A stretch of DNA of 64,000 nt from Myceligenerans pegani (GCF_014892515.1 NZ_JADBGR010000106.1:25227-89226), one strand, 5' to 3'. Shown: positions 41,904 through 51,345, counted from the stretch's first letter. Translations and numbers: made by a program. The notes: a model not told the origin generated them from the sequence alone.

Positions 41904-42923
41904 ATGGTCGACACGGACGCGCCGCTGGGCGACGGACTCCACCTCCTGCGCTTCACCGGTGCGCTCTACTGCCAGGCCGACCTGACAGCACCCTGGGGCG
42001 TGGAGTTCCCACGGATCGAGTCGTGCGTGATGCTGCCTGTCGTCCTGAGCGGACGATGCGTGCTCGAGATCGGCCGCGAGCGTCACCTGCTGGAGGCGGG
42101 CAGCGCCGCCCTGATCATGCACGCCACGCCGCACCGGCTGCTGAGCTCGCCCGGGGCTCCGGGTACCGGGCTCTTCGACATCCCCGTCGAGCGGGTAGGG
42201 GAGACCTACGAGCGCATGCGTTTCGGCGGCGGGGGAGAGCGCACGCAGATCGCCTACGCCGCGATGACCGTCGATGAGCCGCTCACCGCGCGGCTGGTCC
42301 AGGAGCTGCCCGACGTGATCCGGGTGGACCCCTGGGACGACGGCGAACCGGGTGCGTTCGGGACGGTCCTGCGCCTGCTCGCCCACGAGGCCCAGACCCT
42401 CGCGCCGGGCGGCGAGGCGGTGATGACGCGTCTGGCGGACGTGCTCGTCATCCAGGTGCTGCGCCGGTGGCTGCGCGATTCGCGGGAGGCGAGCACCGGC
42501 TGGCTGGCCGCCTTGCGGGACCCGCACGTGGGCCGCGTGCTCGGCCACCTGCACGCGCAGCCGGAACTCGCCTGGAGCTTGGTGGAGATGGCCCAGCTGG
42601 CCGGCATGTCCCGGTCGGCGTTCGCCGAGCGGTTCACCGGCCTGCTGGGTGAGCCTCCGATGCGCTACCTGGCCCGCTGGCGCCTGGAGCAGGCGTACGT
42701 CGCGCTGACCACCACGACCGACCCGGTAGCCGCGATCTCCCGACAGGTCGGCTACGGTTCCGAGGCCGCTTTCGGCCGGGCCTTCAAACGTCATCACGGC
42801 ATGTCTCCCGGTGCGGCGCGCCGGTCCGGCACGGCCCGTTCGGTGGGGTCCCTCCGCACGGCTGCCGACACGGCGCCCGCTCGTCCGCTCCCAGGTGGCG
42901 CCCGCCCTGCGGTGGCATCGTGA
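41904..42923 (+). CDS. AraC-family regulator with cupin domain
   Basis: A 339-residue regulator: an N-terminal cupin-6-type sensing domain (residues 20-200) and a C-terminal AraC double helix-turn-helix (about 215-310, LAWSLVEMAQLAGMSRSAFAERFTGLLGEPPMRYLARWRLEQA, then QVGYGSEAAFGRAFKRHHGMSPGAARR). It probably controls the divergent NmrA/DUF4345 operon. The last 30 residues are a disordered tail. Confidence 0.92.
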   Translation: MVDTDAPLGDGLHLLRFTGALYCQADLTAPWGVEFPRIESCVMLPVVLSGRCVLEIGRERHLLEAGSAALIMHATPHRLLSSPGAPGTGLFDIPVERVGETYERMRFGGGGERTQIAYAAMTVDEPLTARLVQELPDVIRVDPWDDGEPGAFGTVLRLLAHEAQTLAPGGEAVMTRLADVLVIQVLRRWLRDSREASTGWLAALRDPHVGRVLGHLHAQPELAWSLVEMAQLAGMSRSAFAERFTGLLGEPPMRYLARWRLEQAYVALTTTTDPVAAISRQVGYGSEAAFGRAFKRHHGMSPGAARRSGTARSVGSLRTAADTAPARPLPGGARPAVAS

Positions 42924-43150
42924 ACCCCTGACGACTCTCTCCGTGGCGCCGCACCGGACCCGGCTCTCGGCGTTCAGCCGCCTGCCCCGGGAGGACCGTC
43001 GAGCACGGTGGGGACAGGCCGGCCGCCGCCGCGTGGCCGTCGAGGGAAATGATGAAGTCCACCATGAGGTCCGGGATCGAACCCGGCGGCGCGCGTCGAG
43101 CCGGAGCTGATCGGCCGATAGGGTCACGGCAGCCCACGGAGGAGGAGTAC

Positions 43151-43528
43151 ATGGTCCGATCACGCTCGGTGATCGCGGGTGCGGCGGTGCTCGCGGTGGT
43201 TGCCGGGGTCGGCCTCGCCCTGCCCCCGTTGTCCCTGCTCGTCGACGAGGCGGCCGTACCCCCGGCGTCGGCCCTGCCCGCGCTGCCCGACGGCGCTCAC
43301 CTGGCTGCGGAGGGCATGGGGTGCGGCTCCGGGGGCTGCTGGCTGGAGCTGACGGTCGAGGCCGCGGAGGGCATGACGGGTGACGAACTGGCGCGCGCAA
43401 TCGTGCCCGACGACAGGGCGTGTGCATTCCGGGGTCCGGTGGACCTGCGCCGGGTGTGCACCGGGGTGATCGACACGGACGCGGACTCGACCCGGTTCTT
43501 CGTGCAGTACGAGCGGTGGGTGGACTGA
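43151..43528 (+). CDS. small exported or membrane-tethered protein
   Basis: A 125-residue protein with an N-terminal hydrophobic helix (VIAGAAVLAVVAGVGLALPPLSLL) and a mature part with paired Cys (GCGSGGCWLELTVEA, DDRACAF, RRVCTG). GGAGGAG precedes the ATG at 43151. Family unknown. The 226 bases before it (42924-43150) hold nothing else I can support. Confidence 0.7.
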   Translation: MVRSRSVIAGAAVLAVVAGVGLALPPLSLLVDEAAVPPASALPALPDGAHLAAEGMGCGSGGCWLELTVEAAEGMTGDELARAIVPDDRACAFRGPVDLRRVCTGVIDTDADSTRFFVQYERWVD

Positions 43529-43589
43529 CCACCGGCCTGGCCGGGACGACGTGCGGGGATTCCCGCATCGGCTCGATAGGCTCGCGGGC

Positions 43590-44693
43590 ATGGCGAAGCG
43601 TCTGCGCGAGGTCCTGGCCCGGCACGTCGAGGCGGGGACGATCCCCGGTGCGATCGCGACCCACGGCACGGAGTGCGACCCCTTGCTCGTCGGGTCGGCA
43701 GGGGTCGACGGCGGGGCCCTGAAGGCCGACGCGATCGTGCGCATCCAGTCGATGACGAAGCTGATCACCACGGTCGCAGCGCTGCGCCTCGTCGAGCAGG
43801 GCGCCATCGCGCTGGACGACGGGATCGAGTCCTGGATGCCCGAGCTCGCCGACCGGCGCGTGCTCGCGCACCCGATGGCCGACGTCGACGACACCGTGCT
43901 CGCGGAGCGCCCGGTCTCGCTACGCGACCTGCTGACGAACCAGGCCGGCTACGGGATCATCACCGTCGACTCGCCGTTGCAGCGGGCATTGCGGGACGCC
44001 GGGTTGGAGGCGAACAACGACCCGGTGGGCCGGGGCGCTCAGGACTGGCTCGACGCGCTGGCCACGCTGCCGCTCGCCCACCAGCCCGGCCGGGGATGGC
44101 GGTACCACCTGGGGTTCGGGATCCTGGGCATCCTGCTCGGACGGGTCGCGGGCACCAGCACGGCGGAGCTGTTGCGGCGGTCGGTCCTCGACCCGGTGGG
44201 GATGCCGGACACCGGCTTCCGCGTACCAGACGACCAGGCGCATCGCCTCCTGCCGGCGTATCGCCGCACGCCCGAAGGGCTCGTCGAGGCGGAGCCCGCG
44301 GGCGGCGGCTTCCACACCGGCCCCGCGCCGTTCGACGAGAGCCATTCCGAGCTGGTCTCGACGCTCGCCGACTACCACGCGTTCCTGCGCGCGCTGCTCG
44401 ACGGCGAACTCGTGGGCCCCGCCCTCCTGGACGAGCTGCGCACCGACCAGGTCGACGCCGCGGTCAAGACCCCGGAGAGCTTCTTCCCCGGCTTCTGGGA
44501 CGGCTTGGGCTGGGGGTTCGGCGTCTCTGTCACGGCGGAGGGCCCGCACCGCGGACGCTTCGGCTGGTCGGGCGGATACGGCACCGACTTCTTCGTCGAT
44601 CCGGACGGGACGATCTGCATCGTCCTCGCCCAGGTCGAGATGGACGAGCGGCTGCTCGCGATGTTCGGCGAGCTGCGCGACGCCGTCGGCTGA
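43590..44693 (+). CDS. serine hydrolase (class C beta-lactamase-like)
   Basis: A 367-residue member of the beta-lactamase/esterase EstB family. The catalytic SxxK is SMTK (about residue 54-57), the second motif is the Tyr in WRYHLGFG and the third is WSGGYGTDF in place of the usual HxG. No signal peptide, so probably a cytoplasmic esterase or peptidase-like enzyme rather than an antibiotic resistance enzyme. ATG at 43590. Confidence 0.88.
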   Translation: MAKRLREVLARHVEAGTIPGAIATHGTECDPLLVGSAGVDGGALKADAIVRIQSMTKLITTVAALRLVEQGAIALDDGIESWMPELADRRVLAHPMADVDDTVLAERPVSLRDLLTNQAGYGIITVDSPLQRALRDAGLEANNDPVGRGAQDWLDALATLPLAHQPGRGWRYHLGFGILGILLGRVAGTSTAELLRRSVLDPVGMPDTGFRVPDDQAHRLLPAYRRTPEGLVEAEPAGGGFHTGPAPFDESHSELVSTLADYHAFLRALLDGELVGPALLDELRTDQVDAAVKTPESFFPGFWDGLGWGFGVSVTAEGPHRGRFGWSGGYGTDFFVDPDGTICIVLAQVEMDERLLAMFGELRDAVG

Positions 44694-44696
44694 CCC

Positions 44697-44900
44697 TCAG
44701 GGACCGGACACGCGCCCCGGGGCGGGCCGCACCGGGATCTCGAGCACGGTGCCGCCGCGCCCGTCGTCGTCGACCAGATGCTCCTCCAGCGTCGGGCCGA
44801 CGACGGCGAGGCCGTGCCGGCCGATCCAGCCGAACAGGTCGTGGCCGGCTCGCACGACGTCGGAGGTGGCGGGCACGACGGCGCCCAGCAGCCGTCGCGC
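44697..44900 (-). pseudogene. C-terminal fragment of a GyrI-like/effector-binding protein
   Basis: The minus strand codes about 65 residues, including VVPATSDVVRAGHDLFGWIGRHGLAVVGP, LEEHLVDDDGRG and VLEIPVRPAPG, that look like the last third of a GyrI-like (AraC/MerR effector-binding) domain. No start codon or N-terminal part is found upstream; the frame runs into the end of the GH5 gene. Probably a gene remnant. Confidence 0.5.
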
Positions 44901-44928
44901 GGGTGCGCGGCGGCCGCCGTCGTGCCTG

Positions 44929-46374
44929 CTACGCCGAGCGTGTCCACTGCTGGGTCGTCGCGCCCGGGGCGCAGGCCTCGAGCGAGAGCCCCCAGGAGTC
45001 CTCCGGGCTCGCCAGGCACAGTGCCGGGTCGCCGACGCTGCTGATCGCGCCGTCGTCGTGCAGCTCCCACCGCTGCTCGGGCGTGCCCGTGCAGTCGGTG
45101 ACGACGAGCGAGCTTCCCGCGACGAGTCCGTTGCCCGGCGCGACGCACATGTCCCCGTACACGGTGAGCTCCCGGTCGGCGTTCCAGTCGAACGACTGGT
45201 TGCCGCCGCCGTTGCACCACCACAGGCCGAGCGCCGTCCCCGGTGTCGTCGAGAAGCCCGGCACGTCGACGCACACGTTCCCGTCGCCGCTGTGGTGCAC
45301 GCTGATCAGCGGGGCGCCGGGCGGCGCCGGCGGCAGGTCGTTCAGGTCCTCGTGCCTGCGCAGGCCCCAGCCCCACTGGAGCTGGGCCAGCCCGGACTCG
45401 TTCGTGACCTCGAGGTCGCCGTCGCCGACCATCTCGGTCAGCGTGTAGGCGTCGCCCGTGCGCAGCCCGGGCCAGTAGACGATGCCGATGCCCTGGTCGC
45501 GCGCGACCTCCGTGAGTGCCCCGAGGTACGAGGTGTACGTGTCGCCCTCGTGGTTGCCGTAGTTGAGGCCGGTCGTCATCGGGGAGCCGGCCTCGCTGAC
45601 GACCGTGCGCCACCCGTACTCGCCGAGGCGGGGGAGCAGGTTCGCCTTCCACTCGTCCTCGGTGGTGTGGTCGGCCCAGAACCCGTAGAAGTGCAGGGAC
45701 AGCAGCGTGCCCTCCAGCTCCTCGGCGGCGCCGACGCCCGTGACGTCGTCGTTGTAGCCCGTGCCCGAGATGATCACGCGGCCGCGCGGCACGTCGTCGT
45801 GCTCGTCGAGCCATGCGGCGGTCAGGTCGACCCACTCGTCGAGGGAGTAGCCGAACGGCTCGTTCATCGGCTCGAAGTACACGCGCGGATTCTTGCCGTA
45901 CTCGTCCACGACGGTGTCCCACATCGCGTCGAAGGCCGCGGGGTCGTCGGCCCGGCCGTCCTTGCCGTCGGGACCCTCCCAGTAGCTGAGGATGACCTTG
46001 AAGCCGTGCCGCGTGGCGGCGTCGACGGCGCCCTGGTAGGAGTCCCACCAGTCGGTGCCGACGCTCGACGGGTTGATCGGCAGCCGCACCGTGTTGGCCC
46101 GCACCTCCTTCCGGAACTCGCGGACGATGCGGGACGCCTTGCGGTAGGTCGTGCGGTAGCTGTCGTCCGTGCTGAGGCCGGAGGGGACCACCTCGTCGTC
46201 GGCGTAGTTGTCGCGGGGGTCCGCCCAGTTGACGCCGCGGAACTCGGTGGTGCCGGGCTGTGCCCGGTCCGGCGGTCCGCCCGACGGGGCGCCGACGGCG
46301 GGGCCGGCGGCCACCGTCGCCGCCGTGAGGAGGCCGACGGCGGTCAGGGCGCTGGTCCGGATTGCTCGTTTCAT
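44929..46374 (-). CDS. secreted GH5-family glycanase with ricin-type lectin domain
   Basis: A 481-residue secreted enzyme. Signal peptide (residues 1-28, AIRTSALTAVGLLTAATVAAGPAVGA), then a GH5-type barrel with the acid/base Glu in FEPMNEPFG and the nucleophile Glu in TVVSEAGSP, and a C-terminal ricin B/CBM13-like domain (VHHSGDGNVCVDVPG, LWWCNGGGNQSFDW, GTPEQRWELHDDG, ending TTQQWTRSA). It should cut a plant beta-glycan (cellulose, mannan or similar) outside the cell. Start ATG at 46374, which excludes an upstream extension. Confidence 0.85.
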   Translation of the reverse strand: MKRAIRTSALTAVGLLTAATVAAGPAVGAPSGGPPDRAQPGTTEFRGVNWADPRDNYADDEVVPSGLSTDDSYRTTYRKASRIVREFRKEVRANTVRLPINPSSVGTDWWDSYQGAVDAATRHGFKVILSYWEGPDGKDGRADDPAAFDAMWDTVVDEYGKNPRVYFEPMNEPFGYSLDEWVDLTAAWLDEHDDVPRGRVIISGTGYNDDVTGVGAAEELEGTLLSLHFYGFWADHTTEDEWKANLLPRLGEYGWRTVVSEAGSPMTTGLNYGNHEGDTYTSYLGALTEVARDQGIGIVYWPGLRTGDAYTLTEMVGDGDLEVTNESGLAQLQWGWGLRRHEDLNDLPPAPPGAPLISVHHSGDGNVCVDVPGFSTTPGTALGLWWCNGGGNQSFDWNADRELTVYGDMCVAPGNGLVAGSSLVVTDCTGTPEQRWELHDDGAISSVGDPALCLASPEDSWGLSLEACAPGATTQQWTRSA

Positions 46375-46513
46375 GGGACTCCGATCTGGGGGCGCGTCAC
46401 TGCGCCGCCGTCCGGGGCATCGAGGTGTGTGAACGCCACGCTGATACCGATGGTGACGTAAACATTTGCACGTCGGTCGACCTTGCGCAAGGACGTGTCG
46501 CTCCACGGTCCGC

Positions 46514-47326
46514 CTATGCCCCGACCTGCTCCCGCTCCGCGAGGTTGCGCGCCGCCTTCCCGAGCATCCGGCCGTTCATCCTGATCGACTGCGAGCGTGG
46601 CATCAGCCGGGCCATCGTGCGCATCATCCGTCCGGGAACGTGGGTGGCCCTGCCCTTGAGGAACGCGGCGATCATCTCCCGGACGGCCTTCTCGACCGGC
46701 TGGGGGCGGACCGGCAGGTCCGTCCGGGCGAACCCGAGCTTGTCGATGATCGGCGTGTCGACGTTGCCCGGCATGGCCACCGTCACGGCGACCCCGTCCC
46801 GGGCGAGCTCGTGGTGGAGCGTCTCGCCGAGATGGAGCAGGTAGCCCTTCGCCGAGCTGTCCTGCGCCATGTTAGGGATGCCGTGCGCCGCGCCGAGCGC
46901 GGACACCAGCACCATTCCGCCGCGGCCCCGGGCGGCGAATCGCCGGCCGAAGGCGTGGACCAGCTCGAGGTGCGAGCCGGCGTTGAGGACGAGGCGCCGG
47001 CGCAGGTCGGTGATCTCCTGGTCGAGGAACCGGCCGGGCACGCCGGTGCCGGCGTTGGAGACGAGAAGGCCGACGTCGAGGTCCTCGGTCGCCTCGATGA
47101 GCGTCGTTGCCGCGTCCTGGAGGCTGAGGTCGACGGCGACCGCTCGGTAGGAGATGCCGTGGCTCCCCGCCAGAGCGGCGCCCAGCGCTTCGAGCTTGTC
47201 GGCGGAACGGGCGGCGAGCACGAGATTCAGCCCTGCCGCCGCGAGCTGGTGGGCGAAGCCCTCGCCGATGCCGGACGAGGCTCCGGTGACGACCGCCCAG
47301 GGACCGTATGCGTTGATCTGGATCAT
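46514..47326 (-). CDS. SDR-family protein lacking the catalytic tyrosine
   Basis: A 270-residue SDR of the classical fold: VVTGASSGIGEGFAHQLAAAG for cofactor, SNAG (residues 90-93) and Ser142 in LVSALGA. At the Tyr-x3-Lys position it reads DSSAK, so residue 156 is Asp instead of Tyr while Lys160 is kept. The enzyme may be altered or regulatory. Divergent from the TetR gene with tandem operator-like palindromes between them. Confidence 0.85.
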   Translation of the reverse strand: MIQINAYGPWAVVTGASSGIGEGFAHQLAAAGLNLVLAARSADKLEALGAALAGSHGISYRAVAVDLSLQDAATTLIEATEDLDVGLLVSNAGTGVPGRFLDQEITDLRRRLVLNAGSHLELVHAFGRRFAARGRGGMVLVSALGAAHGIPNMAQDSSAKGYLLHLGETLHHELARDGVAVTVAMPGNVDTPIIDKLGFARTDLPVRPQPVEKAVREMIAAFLKGRATHVPGRMMRTMARLMPRSQSIRMNGRMLGKAARNLAEREQVGA

Positions 47327-47332
47327 GGTTTG

Positions 47333-47354
47333 GACTGTAGTCTGGACTGGAGTC
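47333..47354. promoter_or_regulatory. tandem TetR operator-like palindromes
   Basis: GACTGTAGTC (47333-47342) and GACTGGAGTC (47345-47354) are two GACT-NN-AGTC palindromes 12 bases apart, framed by TTTG and TAAAA. They start 7 bases from the SDR start codon, in the gap to the TetR gene. Confidence 0.65.
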
Positions 47355-47380
47355 TAAAACAAGATCCGTACACTGACTGC

Positions 47381-47953
47381 GTGAAGACTCCACCCCCGGA
47401 ACTGGCAGGTCGGCTGCTCAACGTGAGCGAACAGGTGCTCTACGGCGACCCGCCACCGCGCCTGGCCGACGTCGCCGGGCTGGTGGGCGCCTCGCGCGCG
47501 ACCCTCTACTACTACTTCGCCGGTCGCGACGACCTGGTCGCCTTCCTGCTGACCTCGCACGCCCGCCAGGGCGCGGAGGTGGTGCGGGCCGCGGTCGATC
47601 CGGACGACCCGCCGGAGGCGCGGCTGCGCACGACGATCGGGACGCTGGCCCGGTTCCTCGGTGACCGGCCCGGTATCTGCGCCGGACTGCTCGGCGGCCT
47701 CGCGGGAAACCTCCAGCTGCGCGAGGCGCTCGACGCGAACGACACCTGGATCGCCGGCCCGCTGCGGGACCTCCTCGGCGACGGCGCCGCCGCGGGAGTC
47801 CTCACCGTGGACGACGTCGGCGACGCGGCCAACGCCGTCCTCGGCGCGCTGCTGCTCGGGGTGCTGGGCCGCTCCGCGTCCGGAGCCGACGCCGCCGACC
47901 GCGGGTTCCAGGAACGGCTCACCGAGCAGATCGTGCGCGGCGTCCTCCGATAG
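47381..47953 (+). CDS. TetR-family regulator
   Basis: A 190-residue TetR regulator. The helix-turn-helix PRLADVAGLVGASRATLYYYFAGRDDLVAFLL is at about residues 25-60 and the rest is the helical ligand domain. The GTG at 47381 is preceded by a weak ribosome site. It likely represses the divergent SDR through the palindromes in the gap. Confidence 0.9.
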   Translation: MKTPPPELAGRLLNVSEQVLYGDPPPRLADVAGLVGASRATLYYYFAGRDDLVAFLLTSHARQGAEVVRAAVDPDDPPEARLRTTIGTLARFLGDRPGICAGLLGGLAGNLQLREALDANDTWIAGPLRDLLGDGAAAGVLTVDDVGDAANAVLGALLLGVLGRSASGADAADRGFQERLTEQIVRGVLR

Positions 47954-47969
47954 CCGTCGCGGTCAGGTG

Positions 47970-49589
47970 CTACGCACTCGCCAGGTCGAGCACGGCGTAG
48001 CCGTGGCCGGCGAGGTGGACGACGTCGGGCCCGCCGTCGCCCGTCGAGACGCGGCAGCCCCGGGTGACGAGCGCCCGGGCGCGTGCCGCGCCGTCGAGCG
48101 GGAGGCGCACGCCGGCGCCACCGGGGTTGAGGACGACGGCGAGCGTGCCGCCCCGCAGGTACGCCAGGGGGTATCCGGTGGCCAGGACGTCGACCGGCGC
48201 GGCGACGTCGAGCCGTCGGTCCCCGTGGCGCAGCGCGATGAGCTCGCGCACCAGGTGCAGCAGCGAGCCCTCGTCGGCGAGCTGGGCCGCGACGGTGGGA
48301 CGGTCCGGATCGGGGTCCTGGGGCAGGTACGTGGAGATCGCCGGGCTGCCCGGGCCGAGCATGCCCGGCACCAGATCGCCCCACTGCATCGGCGTGCGCG
48401 AGCCGGACCGGTCGTAGGTCGGGCTCAGCCGCGAGCCCTCCAGGGTCGGTGTGCCCGGCACGTACCGCATGCCGATCTCGTCGCCGTAGTACACCGACGG
48501 CATCGCAGGCCACGTCATCGTCAGTACGTGTGCGACGCGGGCCTGCTCGGCGTCGCGCGCACCCGCGACGAGCCGGGTGAAGTCGTGGTTCGACGTCGGC
48601 AGGCCCACCACGCCGCCGCGCCCGTCGGCCGCGATGGCGTCCGCTGCCTGGCGCCACGCCCGGACGAACGTCGCGGCGTCACCCCGTGCGCGAGCGTCGG
48701 CCCAGGCCGGGACCTCGCCCCAGGACAGGTTCACCGTCCCGGCGCCGTTGTTCCACAGGGAGCGCAGCGGGAGGCCGTCGTCGTCCCCGCCGAACTGGAG
48801 GAAGAAGTCCGCGTGGAAGCCCGCCGGGACGGACACCCGCGGGTCGCCCCACTCGCTCACGATGACCCGGCCGGGCCACTCACGGTCCAGCCAGGCGCGC
48901 ATCTCCCGCCACACCCTGCCCGTCTCCACGTGCCCCGGATCGTCCTTCACCAGCGACGACGCCATGTCCACACGGAAGCCCGCCACGCCCAGGCCGAACC
49001 AGTGCGCCATGATCTCGCGCAGCGCCGCCCGGTTGGCCACGGGACCCGGCGCGTTCACCGGGCTGCGCCACGGCTCGGCCGGGTCCGGGCGGGCGTAGCC
49101 GTAGTTCAGCGCCGGCTGCACCGGGAAGAAGTTGGGCCGGTAGTACCCGCCGCGCGCGCCACGACCCGGCTGGAACCCGTCCACCGGCACGTCGCTCCAG
49201 ACGAACCGGTCGTCGTCCGGGTCGTCGGCCGCGGCGCGGAACCACGGGTGCTGGTCCGAGGTGTGCCCGGCCACCAGGTCGAGCAGCACCGAGATGCCGC
49301 GGCGGCCCGCCTCCTCGGTCAGCCGGGCCATGTCGTCGTTCGTGCCGTAGCGCGGGGCCACGGTGAGGAAGTCGGCGACGTCGTACCCGGCGTCCGCGAA
49401 CGGCGAGACGAAGCACGGGCTGAGCCAGATCGCGTCCACGCCCAGCCACGCCAGGTAGTCCAGGCGCCCGGCGATCCCGGCGAGGTCGCCGATCCCGTCG
49501 CCGTTCGCGTCGGCGAAGGACTGCGGATAGATCTGGTAGAGGACGGTGCGCCCGAGGCGCGCGGCGAGGTCGACGGCGGTGGAGATCAC
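47970..49589 (-). CDS. GH13 alpha-glucosidase
   Basis: A 539-residue GH13 alpha-glucosidase/oligo-1,6-glucosidase. QIYPQSFADANGDGIGDLAGI is the typical N-terminal signature, the nucleophile Asp is in GFRVDMASS, the acid/base Glu in IVSEWGDP, and NHD in TSNHDFTR completes the triad. No signal peptide, so it cuts imported sugars in the cytoplasm. GTG at 49589 with GGAGCAA before it. It follows the secreted enzyme gene after a hairpin and may have its own promoter. Confidence 0.9.
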   Translation of the reverse strand: MISTAVDLAARLGRTVLYQIYPQSFADANGDGIGDLAGIAGRLDYLAWLGVDAIWLSPCFVSPFADAGYDVADFLTVAPRYGTNDDMARLTEEAGRRGISVLLDLVAGHTSDQHPWFRAAADDPDDDRFVWSDVPVDGFQPGRGARGGYYRPNFFPVQPALNYGYARPDPAEPWRSPVNAPGPVANRAALREIMAHWFGLGVAGFRVDMASSLVKDDPGHVETGRVWREMRAWLDREWPGRVIVSEWGDPRVSVPAGFHADFFLQFGGDDDGLPLRSLWNNGAGTVNLSWGEVPAWADARARGDAATFVRAWRQAADAIAADGRGGVVGLPTSNHDFTRLVAGARDAEQARVAHVLTMTWPAMPSVYYGDEIGMRYVPGTPTLEGSRLSPTYDRSGSRTPMQWGDLVPGMLGPGSPAISTYLPQDPDPDRPTVAAQLADEGSLLHLVRELIALRHGDRRLDVAAPVDVLATGYPLAYLRGGTLAVVLNPGGAGVRLPLDGAARARALVTRGCRVSTGDGGPDVVHLAGHGYAVLDLASA

Positions 49590-49627
49590 GGGGTTGCTCC
49601 TTCGTACGTGATGCGGACGTCCAGCCT

Positions 49628-49668
49628 GCCGGACGCCCGGGCCGCCCGAGGCGACCCGAGCGTCCGGC
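49628..49668 (-). terminator. hairpin after the glucoamylase-family gene
   Basis: GCCGGACGCCCGGG and CCCGAGCGTCCGGC are inverted repeats matching at 13 of 14 positions around a 13-base loop, 13 bases after the end of the gene at 49681. It may limit read-through into the GH13 gene. Confidence 0.6.
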
Positions 49669-49680
49669 ACGTCCGGGACA

Positions 49681-51327
49681 TCACTCGCGGCCGACCGCGA
49701 AGGTCTCCATCGCCATCAGCGGACGGACCTCCCGCTCCAGCGCGCCGGGTGCGACGTAGCGCCGGACGGCGTCGTCGGCCAGCGCGTTGCCGAGTGCGGC
49801 CATGATCATGCCCTGGTCCAGCGCCAGGTAGCGCTGCGAGACCTGGCCGCTGCGCACGGCCACGGCGTCGTAGAAGCCGCCCGGGCCGTAGGCGTCGAAG
49901 TCCCGGGCGATGTTCCGCAGGTTCGCCATGGCCTGGCGAGGTGCGTAGCGCAGCGCCAGGAACGAGGCGTGCGGCGTCACGACGCCGTCGCCGTACTCCG
50001 TGGGCGCCGGCGAACCCTCGCGACAGCCCTCGTACGGCTGGTCGACACTCGTGCGTTCCTGGTCGGAGGTGTAGCCCGGACCGTCCAGCCCGAGCTGGTC
50101 GACGCCGTACTCCCGGTACCCGCCCGCCGGATCGTTCGACGGCGAGAAGCCCCAGTACCCGTAGTCCGCCTCGCGCATCCCGTGCTCGATCTGCCCGCGC
50201 ACGTACAGCGGATGGTTGCGGCCCCACGAGCGCGGGCCCCACCGCTCCTCCGGCACGAACAGCGGCACCATCAGCGCCTCGAACATGCTCCCGCCCCACG
50301 TCGGGACCACGCGCATGCCGCGGTACGGCAGCGCGCCCTCGAAGACCGGAACCCCCAGGTACTCCGCCCACTCGCCGACCGGACGCGTCTCGGTCCACGA
50401 CCAGTCGCACGTGTCGGGGAACGTCCGGTAGGTGCCGAAGTAGTGCTCCGCCGGGATCTGTCCCTCCGCGATGCCGAGGTACGAGGCGATCCGCGGCTCG
50501 GTGTTGAACGCGCCGTAGTGATGGCCCGTGTACCAGACGTCGGCGCCCATGCCGCAGTAGTCACCTGGCACCGGAGCGGTCTCCTGCGGGTCGTCGTCCC
50601 AGAACCCGCCGCGGATCTGGTTCTGCGCCGCGTCGTAGTAGCAGCCGAAGTCCATCCGCTCGCGGACGGCGTCCGCCTCCCCGGCCAGGGACGGCTCCGC
50701 GCGCGCCGTGAGCAGCAGGCCCGTGGCCAGCCAGCCGTTGTCCACGCTCGACAGGAACGGCTTGATCGGATCGCCGCTCGTCGGGAACTCCAGGAGCTTC
50801 GTGCCCGTCGCCGGGTCGTACCAGTTGTAGAACATGCCGCTCGGCTCGTGGCGCTCCAGCCCGGCGACGGTGTCCAGCGTGGTCGCCATGCGCTCGCGCG
50901 CTTCGCGGCGCCCGATCAGCCCGAGGTCCCGGGCCACGACCGTGCTCCACAGATAGGCGCCGATGTTGGTCGGCGAGGTGTACCCGCCGCGGCCGCCCGG
51001 ATCGAGGTCCCCGCCGATGTTGTCGTCCGGCAGGCCGGTCTCGTCGACCACCAGGGCGTCGAACGAGCGCCACGTGTCGGCCGCCCAGGTGCGCAGCTGA
51101 CGGCGGTCCCCGGCCGACGGGGTCTCCGCGTCGGCCGGGTTGCGCGTGGGGTCCGCGCTCCATGCCCGGTCGGCGGCCGGCGCCATGCCTCCGCTCGGGT
51201 CGGCCGGCGCCGGGACCCCGTCCCGGTCCGGAACGCGTGCCGGGTCCGTACCGGCGCTCGCGGGCACGGCCGTGAACGTCAGGGCGGCGACGGCGGCTGT
51301 CGCCACCGTGGTCCGGAATCTTCTCAT
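49681..51327 (-). CDS. secreted glucoamylase-family (PF10091-like) enzyme
   Basis: A 548-residue secreted protein with a signal peptide (residues 1-26). The pattern TSPTNIGAYLWSTVVARDLGL, SGMFYNWYDPATG, SSVDNGWLATGLLL, WGGSMFEALMVPLF and LALDQGMIMAALGNAL is that of the PF10091 glucoamylase family, which includes the GH144 endo-beta-1,2-glucanases. Beside a GH1 beta-glucosidase and a sugar importer, action on a beta-glucan is reasonable inference. ATG at 51327; a 15-bp tandem repeat lies in its upstream region. Confidence 0.82.
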   Translation of the reverse strand: MRRFRTTVATAAVAALTFTAVPASAGTDPARVPDRDGVPAPADPSGGMAPAADRAWSADPTRNPADAETPSAGDRRQLRTWAADTWRSFDALVVDETGLPDDNIGGDLDPGGRGGYTSPTNIGAYLWSTVVARDLGLIGRREARERMATTLDTVAGLERHEPSGMFYNWYDPATGTKLLEFPTSGDPIKPFLSSVDNGWLATGLLLTARAEPSLAGEADAVRERMDFGCYYDAAQNQIRGGFWDDDPQETAPVPGDYCGMGADVWYTGHHYGAFNTEPRIASYLGIAEGQIPAEHYFGTYRTFPDTCDWSWTETRPVGEWAEYLGVPVFEGALPYRGMRVVPTWGGSMFEALMVPLFVPEERWGPRSWGRNHPLYVRGQIEHGMREADYGYWGFSPSNDPAGGYREYGVDQLGLDGPGYTSDQERTSVDQPYEGCREGSPAPTEYGDGVVTPHASFLALRYAPRQAMANLRNIARDFDAYGPGGFYDAVAVRSGQVSQRYLALDQGMIMAALGNALADDAVRRYVAPGALEREVRPLMAMETFAVGRE

Positions 51328-51345
51328 CGTGTGTCTCCCTACGTC

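Noticed and set aside
43060-43085. tRNA T-arm-like sequence on the minus strand (CCGGGTTCGATCCCGG)
   Set aside because: No matching acceptor stem, anticodon arm or CCA context within tRNA distance on either strand.
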